Source: Crocinitomicaceae bacterium
Lineage (GTDB): Bacteria > Bacteroidota > Bacteroidia > Flavobacteriales_D > Crocinitomicaceae
Length of the DNA: 64,000 bases
NCBI GenBank assembly: GCA_018402525.1
Contig: JAGYIR010000005.1
Location: forward strand, 62,001-126,000
Direction of reading: 5' to 3'
Positions 18,727 to 27,087 of the stretch are shown one piece after another (the stretch's first letter is position 1; each line of letters opens with the position of its first letter). The notes under the pieces are model-generated. The model did no database searches and was not told the origin of the DNA. It saw only the letters and a list, made by a program, of their open reading frames with translations. Made by a program: the position numbers and the translations under genes.

Positions 18727-19800
18727 ATGAAAGGAAAAGTAAATATCCGCTCTCTTTCAAAGGAAGAGTTAATTCAAGAACTGATAGCACTTGGTGAAAA
18801 AAAATTCCGAAGCACTCAGGTCTACGAATGGTTGTGGCAAAAAAATGCTTCATCCTTTGAGGATATGACCAACCTCTCACTTCCGTTGCGCGAAAAACTG
18901 GAATCCAATTTTTTCATCGACCACATCACCTTAAAAGATCAACAAATCAGTAGCGATAAAACGATCAAATGCGCCTTTGCGGTTGATGAAAACAAAATAA
19001 TTGAAGGCGTATTAATCCCAACACAAACAAGAACTACAGCGTGTATTTCTTCTCAAGTCGGATGTAGCTTAGCCTGTAAATTTTGTGCAACGGGTAAATT
19101 AAAACTCATGCGAAATTTAACTGCAGGAGAAATGGTGGACCAAGTTGCTTATTTGAAAGAACTTGCCGAAACAAAATACAACACACCACTGACCAATATT
19201 GTTTACATGGGAATGGGTGAACCTTTGCTCAATTATGCACAAATGTTGCGCTCAACTGAACTCATTTCCTCACCTGAAGGTCTGGGAATGTCGCCAAAAC
19301 GCATCACCGTTTCGACGGCTGGAATTGCCAAGATGATTAAAAAACTTGGCGATGACGAGGTGAAATTCAACCTTGCACTTTCGCTTCACGCTGCAAATGA
19401 TAAGAAGAGAAGTGAAATCATGGAAATCAATGAATCCAATAACCTTGAAACTTTATCAGAAGCATTGCGCTACTTTCATTCAAAGACGGGAACTCGTGTA
19501 ACGTTTGAGTACATCATTTTCAAAGATTTTAATGACCAGCTTGAAGACGCTGAAGAACTCGCCAAATTTGCTAGATGCGTTCCTTGTAAAATAAACATCA
19601 TAGAGTACAATCCCATCGAAGGAGAAAGTTTCCAGCAAGCTGACCGAGAAAAAGTAGATGCATTTGCTGGCTACCTAGAGCGTAACAATCTGGTCGTCAA
19701 TATTAGACGAAGTCGAGGAAAAGACATAGATGCTGCTTGTGGACAGTTGGCAAACAAGAATAAGGCAATACTCAGCGAGGAGCGTAAGTTGAAAAACTAA
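18727..19800 (+). CDS. rlmN: 23S rRNA (adenine-2503-C2)/tRNA methyltransferase RlmN
   Basis: Radical-SAM enzyme (357 aa) that methylates A2503 of 23S rRNA and A37 of some tRNAs. The radical-SAM cluster motif CSLACKFC is at about 112-119. GMGEPLLNY (about 165-173) binds SAM, and the C-terminal region ends with RGKDIDAACGQL, holding the second catalytic Cys. I chose ATG 18727; a TTG three codons earlier would overlap the promoter element. The length is normal. It lies directly downstream of the Bat operon but probably has its own promoter. Confidence 0.96.
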   Translation: MKGKVNIRSLSKEELIQELIALGEKKFRSTQVYEWLWQKNASSFEDMTNLSLPLREKLESNFFIDHITLKDQQISSDKTIKCAFAVDENKIIEGVLIPTQTRTTACISSQVGCSLACKFCATGKLKLMRNLTAGEMVDQVAYLKELAETKYNTPLTNIVYMGMGEPLLNYAQMLRSTELISSPEGLGMSPKRITVSTAGIAKMIKKLGDDEVKFNLALSLHAANDKKRSEIMEINESNNLETLSEALRYFHSKTGTRVTFEYIIFKDFNDQLEDAEELAKFARCVPCKINIIEYNPIEGESFQQADREKVDAFAGYLERNNLVVNIRRSRGKDIDAACGQLANKNKAILSEERKLKN

Positions 19801-19822
19801 ACGCAGATTACATACATTTTAA

Positions 19823-19853
19823 TTGGAGTCTTACTGTTAAAGAACTAACTTTG
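19823..19853 (+). promoter_or_regulatory. Promoter of 19947 gene pair
   Basis: TTG at 19823-19825, a 20-base spacer, then TAACTTTG at 19846-19853. This is an exact match to the Bacteroidota consensus. The predicted leader is about 85 bases. Confidence 0.65.
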
Positions 19854-19946
19854 CGTTCAAATTAACCAGATGCAACTTTACGTGCGGCAATAGCGTCTTA
19901 GAGTGCATACAATGATTTACATATAAAAACAACTAAGCTTACATCT

Positions 19947-20393
19947 ATGAATTTCAAACACATTATCAGTATTTTAATGCTTGTGTTAAGTTTCAACTCC
20001 TTTAGTCAATCCACCAATTTAAAATTGCAAGATTTATCGAATGACTGGAAACTATTGCACGAGGAAAGTGGAATCCAATTTTTTGTTAAGACACAAGAAT
20101 GTAGTTTCCCAGGGAATAAACTACCATTTGTTTATTCCATCTTGAAAATTGAAAACACGAATGCTGAAGCGAAGAAAGTGACCTACAATTACGTACATTA
20201 CTTTGAGGAAGGATGCGACGGTTGCGATGCGAATGGAGAAAGAACTTTTACCTATGAAGTAGCGCCAAACACTTCCATTGAAGGGACTTGCTCTTCGAAT
20301 GATCCTGGTTTATCAGGTTATATTGATAATCCAAATTTTGACGGTGGATGGCACTTTGAATCCGTTCAACTTTTATTTTTAACCGTAGACTAA
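19947..20393 (+). CDS. Hypothetical secreted protein
   Basis: A 148-aa protein not recognised by family. Signal peptide at 1-21 (ending NSFSQ), then a compact beta-rich domain with six Cys, including the CDGCD motif (about 91-95), suggesting disulfides outside the cytoplasm. It is the first gene after a consensus promoter and is 10 bases from the T9SS gene downstream. Co-expression with that surface protein is likely. Confidence 0.75.
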   Translation: MNFKHIISILMLVLSFNSFSQSTNLKLQDLSNDWKLLHEESGIQFFVKTQECSFPGNKLPFVYSILKIENTNAEAKKVTYNYVHYFEEGCDGCDANGERTFTYEVAPNTSIEGTCSSNDPGLSGYIDNPNFDGGWHFESVQLLFLTVD

Positions 20394-20403
20394 ACGACTT
20401 CTT

Positions 20404-22356
20404 ATGAAATTACTAATAAACTTATTTTTTTCGCTGACCTTGATTTCTGGTACAGCTTTTGGGCAATATTGTTCCATTTCTGTAGATCCTTTAAATGCGA
20501 CCGTTTGCATTGGTGACTCGGTATTGGTAACATCTGTGTCTAACTTGATAAACAGTGGGCAACAATTCAATTTTAATGCTGGGAATATTCCAACTGGGTG
20601 GGTTAGTGCAGGAGGTAATACGTTTGCTGAACCTTGCGGACCAAATCCAACTGGAACTCCTTACTACTGGGCATCCACAGCAGGATCAGGAACCCCATTC
20701 ATTAGTACAGCACAATTTGATGTCAGTTGTGGTGGTGTCATTGAATTTGATATGGTTTATTCCATTCAAGGTCAAGGTTCTCCATGCGAAGGCCCTGATT
20801 TAGCAAATGAAGGTGTCGAATTACAATATAGCCTGAACGGCGGTACAACTTGGATCCCGATTGAATACTACCAGCCTAATGGTGTGATTCTTCCGCAAAA
20901 TCCTAATGTTACAGCTCCTGGTGCTGCAGGTGTAACGCCTTTTACTTCATGGAATACCTTTTCAGTGCCCATCCCTCCAGGTGCAGCAACTACAAATACA
21001 ATGTTCAGATGGATTCAGGAAAACTCATCAGGTGCGCTCTACGATAACTGGGGACTGGATAATATTATCATCAACGCCATGGGAGCACCATGTGGTTCTA
21101 CAACAGTGGTTAACTGGAGCAATGGTTTAACAGATACCGAATCATTTTACGTATACCCAACGGGAGATACGACATTCGTAGCTTATGTGTTTGATACCAA
21201 TGGTGTTTACCACTGTCAATCTGATACTATTTTTATGTCAGTATTTGGAGACAATATGACGTACAGCTTGCCCGATACGGTATACTCCTATTGCCCAACA
21301 ACACATCCATTGGTGGAGGTGACGAATTTCGCCAACTCATTCGGACCTTATGGTGTAAATTGGACAAACATTCCAAGTACCAATAACCCAGAAAATCTTC
21401 CAACTAGCGGTACAGAACATGATACCATACCCTACTATGTCGAAATAACGGATGGCTGTAATTACATAAGGTACGATACCGTTGTGCTGGTCGTCAACCA
21501 GCTACTTGAAATAGATACGCTCATGTCATTCGTGTCAGATGCCTGTAATCCAACTGGAGCAGTTTCAGCCATGGTGAGTGGAATAACAATGAACTCTGGT
21601 CAACCTTACTATAACTGGACAGGTCCCGACACGATACCAGGAAGTATTTCCGTAGATGGAACAGTGATGCAAAACTTACCTCCAGGTTGGTATTATTTCA
21701 CTGTGGAAGATGATGTCTGCATTGAATCAGATAGTGTATATGTCGATGTCGAAGAGCCACCAATTGCACAATTTTCAGTAAATCCTACTTCTGGATGTGC
21801 TCCATTAGAGGTTACGTTGACGAATTCAAGTCAAAACACCAATAATTACTTCTGGGATTTTGGCAATGGAAACACGCTTACAACAGCAGCGACAAACAAT
21901 CAAAATCAGACGTATGTCACTTCTGCAAACGTGATGCTAATCGCTTATGCAAATCCGGACTGTGCAGATACAGCGTTTGTTTCAATTGAAGTAATCCCAT
22001 GTGGATGTACCGATCCAAACGCAACGAATTACAATCCTTTGGCGACAATTGATGATGAATCGTGTGTCTATCCTGAACCAATTATTGTCGTTCCGAATGT
22101 TTTTACCCCTAACAACGACGGTGCAAATGATGAATTTGTGTTAGATGTAACTTTCTACACTAACATTGAACTCGTTATTTTAAATCGTTGGGGAAACACC
22201 ATGTATACGTCAGTAGGTTTAAATCCAAGTTGGTCAGGGTTAACGAATACTGGAACTGAAGCAGGTGAAGGAACTTATTTCTATAAGTACAGCGTCACTT
22301 CTTTAAACGGAACCGTTTATGAAGGTCACGGTTTCTTGGAACTCGTGAGAGATTAA
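20404..22356 (+). CDS. T9SS type B protein with reelin-like and PKD domains
   Basis: A 650-aa secreted protein. Signal peptide 1-20 (ending TAFGQ). Residues about 50-225 resemble a reelin-type sub-repeat: FNFNAGNIPTGW, then GGVIEFDMVYS, CEGPDLANEGVELQYS, NGGTTWIP, and DNWGLDNIII. A PKD domain follows at about 458-535 (PTSGCAPLEVTLTNSSQ). Next is a Cys repeat CGCTDPNATNYNPLA with DDESC (about 533-557), common in Bacteroidota surface proteins. Last is a type B sorting domain starting VPNVFTPNNDGANDEFV. It is probably displayed on or released from the cell surface; its ligand is unknown. Confidence 0.9.
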   Translation: MKLLINLFFSLTLISGTAFGQYCSISVDPLNATVCIGDSVLVTSVSNLINSGQQFNFNAGNIPTGWVSAGGNTFAEPCGPNPTGTPYYWASTAGSGTPFISTAQFDVSCGGVIEFDMVYSIQGQGSPCEGPDLANEGVELQYSLNGGTTWIPIEYYQPNGVILPQNPNVTAPGAAGVTPFTSWNTFSVPIPPGAATTNTMFRWIQENSSGALYDNWGLDNIIINAMGAPCGSTTVVNWSNGLTDTESFYVYPTGDTTFVAYVFDTNGVYHCQSDTIFMSVFGDNMTYSLPDTVYSYCPTTHPLVEVTNFANSFGPYGVNWTNIPSTNNPENLPTSGTEHDTIPYYVEITDGCNYIRYDTVVLVVNQLLEIDTLMSFVSDACNPTGAVSAMVSGITMNSGQPYYNWTGPDTIPGSISVDGTVMQNLPPGWYYFTVEDDVCIESDSVYVDVEEPPIAQFSVNPTSGCAPLEVTLTNSSQNTNNYFWDFGNGNTLTTAATNNQNQTYVTSANVMLIAYANPDCADTAFVSIEVIPCGCTDPNATNYNPLATIDDESCVYPEPIIVVPNVFTPNNDGANDEFVLDVTFYTNIELVILNRWGNTMYTSVGLNPSWSGLTNTGTEAGEGTYFYKYSVTSLNGTVYEGHGFLELVRD

Positions 22357-22378
22357 CAGAACGAATATTCTTTTTTAA

Positions 22379-22412
22379 ATGTCGTCAGCAATATGTTGGC
22401 GACATTTTTTTT
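22379..22412 (+). terminator. Intrinsic terminator after 20404-22356 gene
   Basis: Stem ATGTCGTCA / TGGCGACAT (one wobble) around GCAATATGT, running into eight T residues. It starts 22 bases after the stop. Confidence 0.85.
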
Positions 22413-22479
22413 AGCATAAATCAAAAGTCAATTCCAATAAATCAACAATAGGTACTATTTAAGTTTTGTTCACAATAAT

Positions 22480-22512
22480 TTGAGGTTTAAGATTTCATAT
22501 CTCTTATATTTG
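22480..22512 (+). promoter_or_regulatory. Promoter of polyprenyl synthetase gene
   Basis: TTG at 22480-22482, a 22-base spacer and TATATTTG at 22505-22512. The ATG of the gene follows after only seven bases, so the mRNA should be leaderless or nearly so. Confidence 0.65.
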
Positions 22513-22519
22513 TACGTAT

Positions 22520-23491
22520 ATGACGTCTGCAAAAGAAATAATGCAACCCGTTTCCCACGAAATGAAGGAATTTGAAAATCGATTTCGCGAAAGCATGAAA
22601 TCTGAAGTTCCTATGCTGGATAAAGTCACGCATTATGTTATTCGCAGAAAGGGAAAACAGATGCGACCGCTGTTCATTTTTCTTACCGCTAAAATGCTCG
22701 GAACAGTCAATGATAAAACGTATGACGCTGCAACTTTGGTTGAACTGCTACACACAGCCACATTGGTCCACGATGACGTAGTCGACGACGCCAATGAAAG
22801 AAGAGGTTTCTTTTCCATCAACGCACTTTGGAAAAACAAAATAGCAGTGCTTGTTGGAGATTACATGCTGTCCAAAGTTTTGACACTCTCCATTGAAAAA
22901 AACAATACCGATTTGCTTGAAATCGTTGCGAGATCAGTAAAAGAAATGTCAGAAGGAGAACTTTTACAAATTGAGAAAGCCCGTAAACTGGATATTACGG
23001 AAGAAGTCTATTTCCAAGTGATTAAGAAAAAAACAGCATCGTTGATTTCTACCTGCTGTGAAGCCGGTGCAATAAGTGTCAACCGCTTAGACGTTGCTCC
23101 GCAAATGAGAGCGTTTGGAGAACTGATCGGAATTGCTTTTCAATTGAAAGACGACATTTTTGATTACGGCGAACCAAACGAAATTGGAAAACCTACGGGC
23201 ATTGACATACGAGAACGAAAAATGACGCTTCCTCTTATCTACGCTTTAAATAACGCTCCCAGCGAAGTTAGAAAAGAACTGATTAATATTGTGAAAAACC
23301 ACAATGAAAATCCGCAGAAAGTTAAACGCGCCATGGCTTTAGTCATCGAACACGGTGGCATCGATTATGCACATAAAAAAATGCTTGAATACAGAAATCA
23401 AGCGCTAACATTATTAGAATCAATCGCTCCATCTGATGCGAAGGACGCTCTTTTGGGACTGGTTGAATATACGACAACTCGGAAAAAATAA
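22520..23491 (+). CDS. Polyprenyl (octaprenyl-type) diphosphate synthase
   Basis: Trans-isoprenyl diphosphate synthase of 323 aa that elongates an allylic diphosphate with IPP, most likely for the menaquinone side chain. First Asp-rich motif DDVVDD is at about 80-85 with ERRG after it. The second motif, DDIFD, is at about 212-216. KGKQMRP (about 49-55) binds diphosphate. It heads a cluster with a YwqK-like lipoprotein and dnaG. Chain length cannot be told from the sequence alone. Confidence 0.93.
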   Translation: MTSAKEIMQPVSHEMKEFENRFRESMKSEVPMLDKVTHYVIRRKGKQMRPLFIFLTAKMLGTVNDKTYDAATLVELLHTATLVHDDVVDDANERRGFFSINALWKNKIAVLVGDYMLSKVLTLSIEKNNTDLLEIVARSVKEMSEGELLQIEKARKLDITEEVYFQVIKKKTASLISTCCEAGAISVNRLDVAPQMRAFGELIGIAFQLKDDIFDYGEPNEIGKPTGIDIRERKMTLPLIYALNNAPSEVRKELINIVKNHNENPQKVKRAMALVIEHGGIDYAHKKMLEYRNQALTLLESIAPSDAKDALLGLVEYTTTRKK

Positions 23492-23496
23492 AAGAC

Positions 23497-23940
23497 ATGA
23501 AATTTGTAGCTCTACTCCTATTGTCTGCGCTCGCAGTAGCCTGTTCTGAAGAAAAATCGCAAGAAGTTAAAAAAGAACAGCCAGAAAAGATCATTGAAGT
23601 CCAACCAGTTATTGATAGCGATGAAAACCTCGTTGAAATTGTCGACAATGTCTACACAGAATACTATCCAGGTAAGAAAGCTGTGAAAATTCAAGGACAA
23701 CAAAACGACAAAGGAGAACGGGATGGAAAATGGAGTTATTTCTCCGAAGAAGGCACCGAACTTTCGATGACATATTTTGAAAACGGAAAAAAACAAGGAC
23801 ATAGTATTGTTAAACACCCTAATGGCGCAGTTAACTACATGGGAGAATACAAAGATGATAAACCGATCGGCGTGTGGGAAACCTATTCTCCTGAAGGAAA
23901 ACTGATTAACAAAAAAGATTACGGAAAGGCTTCCAAGTAA
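23497..23940 (+). CDS. YwqK-type (MORN-like repeat) lipoprotein
   Basis: A 147-aa protein. Lipobox LAVAC with acylated Cys at about residue 16, followed by a charged Lys/Glu linker and about three MORN-like repeats (GKWSYFSEEGTELSMTYFEN, GVWETYSPEGKL; about 75-140) of the family often labelled YwqK antitoxin. No toxin partner is nearby, so the antitoxin label should not be taken literally; it is probably an envelope lipoprotein. It is 5 bases after the synthase gene, and its stop overlaps the dnaG start. Confidence 0.85.
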   Translation: MKFVALLLLSALAVACSEEKSQEVKKEQPEKIIEVQPVIDSDENLVEIVDNVYTEYYPGKKAVKIQGQQNDKGERDGKWSYFSEEGTELSMTYFENGKKQGHSIVKHPNGAVNYMGEYKDDKPIGVWETYSPEGKLINKKDYGKASK

Positions 23941-25898
23941 TGGCAATTATTCCTCCACATATTGTCGATGATATCATTCAGACTGCCCGTATTGAGGAGG
24001 TAATTGGTGAATTCGTTCAGCTCAAGCGAGCAGGCTCCAATCTGAAAGGATTGAGTCCATTTACGGATGAGAAAACACCGTCTTTTGTCGTTTCTCCAGC
24101 CAAACAAATTTTCAAATGCTTTTCAACTGGAAAAGGTGGGACTGTCGTTTCATTTCTGATGGAAAAAGAGCACTATTCTTATCCGGAAGCGTTGCGCTGG
24201 CTGGCAGATAAATACGGCGTTCAGATTCCAGAAGACAAACCAGCTACCAAAGAAGAACTCGAAGCGATTTCAGAAAGAGAAAGCCTCTACATTATCAATG
24301 AATTTGCCAAAAATCACTTTGTCAGTAATCTTTCCGAAAACGACGAAGGAAAAAAAATTGGACAATCGTATTTTATTGAACGTGGCTTCAGACAAGACAT
24401 TATTGAGAAATTTCAACTCGGTTACTGCTTAAACGTTAGCGACGACTTCACAAAAGCAGCACTCAACAAAGGATTTAAACTTGAGTACCTTGAAAAAGTA
24501 GGACTGACAAAAACAAAAGACGATCGCCACTTTGATTTTTTCAGAGGACGCGTCATGTTTCCCATTCACAGCGTTTCTGGAAGAGTGCTTGGTTTTGGTG
24601 GTCGAACATTGCTCAACGACAAGAAAATTGCGAAGTATTTCAATTCGCCTGAGAGTATCATTTACAATAAAAGTGAAATTCTCTACGGCCTTCATTTCTC
24701 CAAAGGCGACATCATCAAATACGACAATTGTTTTTTGTGCGAAGGCTACACGGATGTCATCAGTATGTTTCAGGCTGGAATTCAAAATGTAGTTTCTTCT
24801 TCGGGCACCTCGTTGACCAAAGAGCAAATTCGTCTTGTAAAGCGCTATACCAAAAATATTACCATTCTTTACGACGGTGATGCTGCTGGAATTAAGGCTT
24901 CCTTTCGCGGAATCGACCTAATCCTAGAAGAAGGATTGAACGTCAAAATTGTATTGTTTCCCGAAGGAGAAGACCCTGATTCGTACGCAAAATCGGTAAG
25001 TTCATCTGAATTAGAGCAATTCCTTGCCGAACACACGCAGGATTTCATCTCGTTTAAAGCTGATTTGCTGTTGAAGGAAGGCGAAAACGATCCTATACAA
25101 CGAGCAGAATTGATCAAAGAAATGATGCATTCGGTTTCATTAATTCCAGATCAAATTACGCGAAACGTATACATGAAATCAGTTGCACAGCGTTTCGAAA
25201 TGAATGAAGACATTCTGACCAATGAACTCATCAACAATCGAAAGGAATTAATTTCAAAAACAACAAACCAACCCGAAAGAAGAGTTGAACCTACTGTAAA
25301 TCCTGTTCCAGAAGAGAAAAAACCACGCATCAACGACGATCACAACGAAAAGGATTTAATGCGTATCCTCATGCTGTACGGACCTTTGAGCATTTCTGTG
25401 GAACAACTGAACGAAGCAGGGAAAAAAGAACAAATTGAAACAAGTGTTGCAGAACTAATTCTGCATGAACTCAACGTGGATGAATTGGTGTTTGAAAACC
25501 CTGTTCTACATCGCATTCATAAAATCATTGCGGAATCAGTAGCCGAAAATGTCTTGCTCAAATCGAGCTACTTTCAAAAACTGGAAGACCAAGAAATTGT
25601 GCGCTTCGCGACGGAAATTGAAATGAATCAGTACGAATTGAGTGACAATTGGATCGTCAAACATAAAATTCACACGAATTCCGAAAAAGACAAACTGCAC
25701 CAAGCCGTTATGAGTTCTATCTATTCTTTTAAAGTCGGTAAAATTGAAAAACGCATCCGTGAAATTCAACAAATCATGATCGATAAGTCTGATTCAATTA
25801 CGGACGAAGAATTAATGGATATACTCGCCGAGCAAGTGACATTGGAACAAATAAAACGCCTTATTTCTGAGAAATTGGGGAGGATTGTGATAAGGTAA
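23940..25898 (+). CDS. dnaG: DNA primase DnaG with degenerate zinc ribbon
   Basis: A 652-aa replicative primase making RNA primers on the lagging strand. The N-terminal CHC2-type region (about 35-70) reads SPFTDEKTPSF ... KCFSTGKGG. Three of the four usual zinc ligands (Cys, His, second Cys of the CxxC) are replaced by Ser, Thr and Thr. The TOPRIM core is intact: FLCEGYTDV (about 265-273) and LYDGDAAG (about 310-317), with EGEDPDSY. A C-terminal helicase-binding-type region completes it. ATG overlaps the stop of the preceding lipoprotein by one base. Confidence 0.95.
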   Translation: MAIIPPHIVDDIIQTARIEEVIGEFVQLKRAGSNLKGLSPFTDEKTPSFVVSPAKQIFKCFSTGKGGTVVSFLMEKEHYSYPEALRWLADKYGVQIPEDKPATKEELEAISERESLYIINEFAKNHFVSNLSENDEGKKIGQSYFIERGFRQDIIEKFQLGYCLNVSDDFTKAALNKGFKLEYLEKVGLTKTKDDRHFDFFRGRVMFPIHSVSGRVLGFGGRTLLNDKKIAKYFNSPESIIYNKSEILYGLHFSKGDIIKYDNCFLCEGYTDVISMFQAGIQNVVSSSGTSLTKEQIRLVKRYTKNITILYDGDAAGIKASFRGIDLILEEGLNVKIVLFPEGEDPDSYAKSVSSSELEQFLAEHTQDFISFKADLLLKEGENDPIQRAELIKEMMHSVSLIPDQITRNVYMKSVAQRFEMNEDILTNELINNRKELISKTTNQPERRVEPTVNPVPEEKKPRINDDHNEKDLMRILMLYGPLSISVEQLNEAGKKEQIETSVAELILHELNVDELVFENPVLHRIHKIIAESVAENVLLKSSYFQKLEDQEIVRFATEIEMNQYELSDNWIVKHKIHTNSEKDKLHQAVMSSIYSFKVGKIEKRIREIQQIMIDKSDSITDEELMDILAEQVTLEQIKRLISEKLGRIVIR

Positions 25899-25903
25899 GC
25901 TAG

Positions 25904-25954
25904 TTTTGAGTTTAGAGTTGTGAATTTAGAGTTGTGGGAATATTCTAAACTCAT
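25904..25954. repeat. Intergenic TTTAGAGTTGTG repeats with inverted partner
   Basis: Two direct copies of TTTAGAGTTGTG (25911-25922 and 25925-25936) and an inverted match GAGTTTAGA / TCTAAACTC (25908-25916 and 25944-25952). It shares the core TTTAGAGTT with the perfect palindrome at 30632-30685. It looks like a small dispersed intergenic repeat; it is not a coding sequence. Confidence 0.55.
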
Positions 25955-26040
25955 AATCATCCATTTAAAAAAAAAACATCATTTTCTTTGAAAATTCGTT
26001 TTTTTTTTTTCAACTTGAGCAAAATTTTAAACTTACTACT

Positions 26041-27084
26041 ATGAAAAAAGTACTCATCGTGTTCACGGTTCTATGTGGTTCACATTTATTATTTGCTCAA
26101 GACAACACACTCCCAGCAACAGGTAACGTAGGTGTGGGAACACTAAATCCCGATTCTAGGCTACAAGTCAAAGGAAACATGAAAGTTGATTCATGTTTAA
26201 TCGTGTTGGACTCGATGCGTATCGATAAAACATTCAGAGCCATGGACAACATCTTTGTTGAAGGAGATGCCACCATGGAAAAGGATGCTATTGTCAAGGA
26301 AGATTTTAAGGTGTATGGAAATGTTACTATTGAAGGAGATACTGAAATGTTTGGTGATGCAAGCATCGATGGTACATTAAAACTTACTGGTACAGAAGAA
26401 CTCCCGGATTCTATCTTGACCAACGGTAATTTTGATTTCCTGCTACTAAACACGAGTGGTGCAGCTAAAAAAGCAAGCTACGACACTTTGTTGTTTAACC
26501 TTAAAGATGGCATTTATGCACCCTACCCACCTAGTAAATGCGATGTCAATGGCATATTCCAAAACCCAACTTGGGCGAGTGGACCAAATAAAATTTATAG
26601 TTTGTGCCCTCAAGTGGATGTTGGAATTGGAACCGATATGCCTCGCTCAACGTTAGATGTCCATGGCATCACATATACTTCAAGTCTAGCAGTTGGAGTT
26701 GATCCGGCCGATTTAGTGGGTAGATTCCACATTAAAACAATTAATCCAAACCCTTTGGCACGACTCATCACCGTGGAAAATGCCGATCGGAAAATTTTGA
26801 CCTTAGATAACAATGGTTTACTCCATGCACGAGAAATAAAGATTGATGCAGATGTATGGCCAGATTATGTGTTTGAGAAAAACTACGAGTTAATGCCATT
26901 ACGTGAAGTTCAAAACTACATTCAATTGAACGGACATCTCCCTAATATCCCATCTGCGCAAACAGTGCTTGAAGAAGGAATTAACCTTGCTGAAATGAAC
27001 CGTTTGCTCTTGGAAAAAATTGAAGAATTAACGCTTCACTTAATAGAACAAGAAAGAAGAATTGAGGAACTTGAAAACAGATAA
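26041..27084 (+). CDS. Secreted fibre-like protein with S74-type chaperone-like C-terminus
   Basis: A 347-aa protein. Signal peptide 1-19 (ending LFAQ). Then the Bacteroidota pattern GNVGVGTLNPDSRLQVKG (about 27-45), found at the N-terminus of trimeric fibre-like proteins. A run of short beta repeats follows (FVEGDATMEKDAIVKEDF, YGNVTIEGDTEMFGDASIDG; about 75-115). The second half repeats VGIGTDMPRSTLDV. The C-terminus contains LPNIPSAQTVLEEGINLAEMN and a coiled coil, as in tail-fibre/peptidase S74-like ends. It is 3 bases before the glycosidase-like gene. Confidence 0.8.
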   Translation: MKKVLIVFTVLCGSHLLFAQDNTLPATGNVGVGTLNPDSRLQVKGNMKVDSCLIVLDSMRIDKTFRAMDNIFVEGDATMEKDAIVKEDFKVYGNVTIEGDTEMFGDASIDGTLKLTGTEELPDSILTNGNFDFLLLNTSGAAKKASYDTLLFNLKDGIYAPYPPSKCDVNGIFQNPTWASGPNKIYSLCPQVDVGIGTDMPRSTLDVHGITYTSSLAVGVDPADLVGRFHIKTINPNPLARLITVENADRKILTLDNNGLLHAREIKIDADVWPDYVFEKNYELMPLREVQNYIQLNGHLPNIPSAQTVLEEGINLAEMNRLLLEKIEELTLHLIEQERRIEELENR

Positions 27085-27087
27085 GTC

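Noticed and set aside
23497-23940. YwqK-like proteins as antitoxins of a toxin-antitoxin system
   Set aside because: No toxin-like gene lies next to either copy (23.5 or 44.3 kb), and both carry export signals.
23518-23946. 142-codon minus-strand frame over the YwqK-like lipoprotein
   Set aside because: Phe-rich shadow of the Lys/Glu-rich plus-strand gene, which has a lipobox and MORN repeats.
24429-24827. Minus-strand frame inside dnaG
   Set aside because: Shadow of the conserved TOPRIM-containing gene; no domain or promoter.
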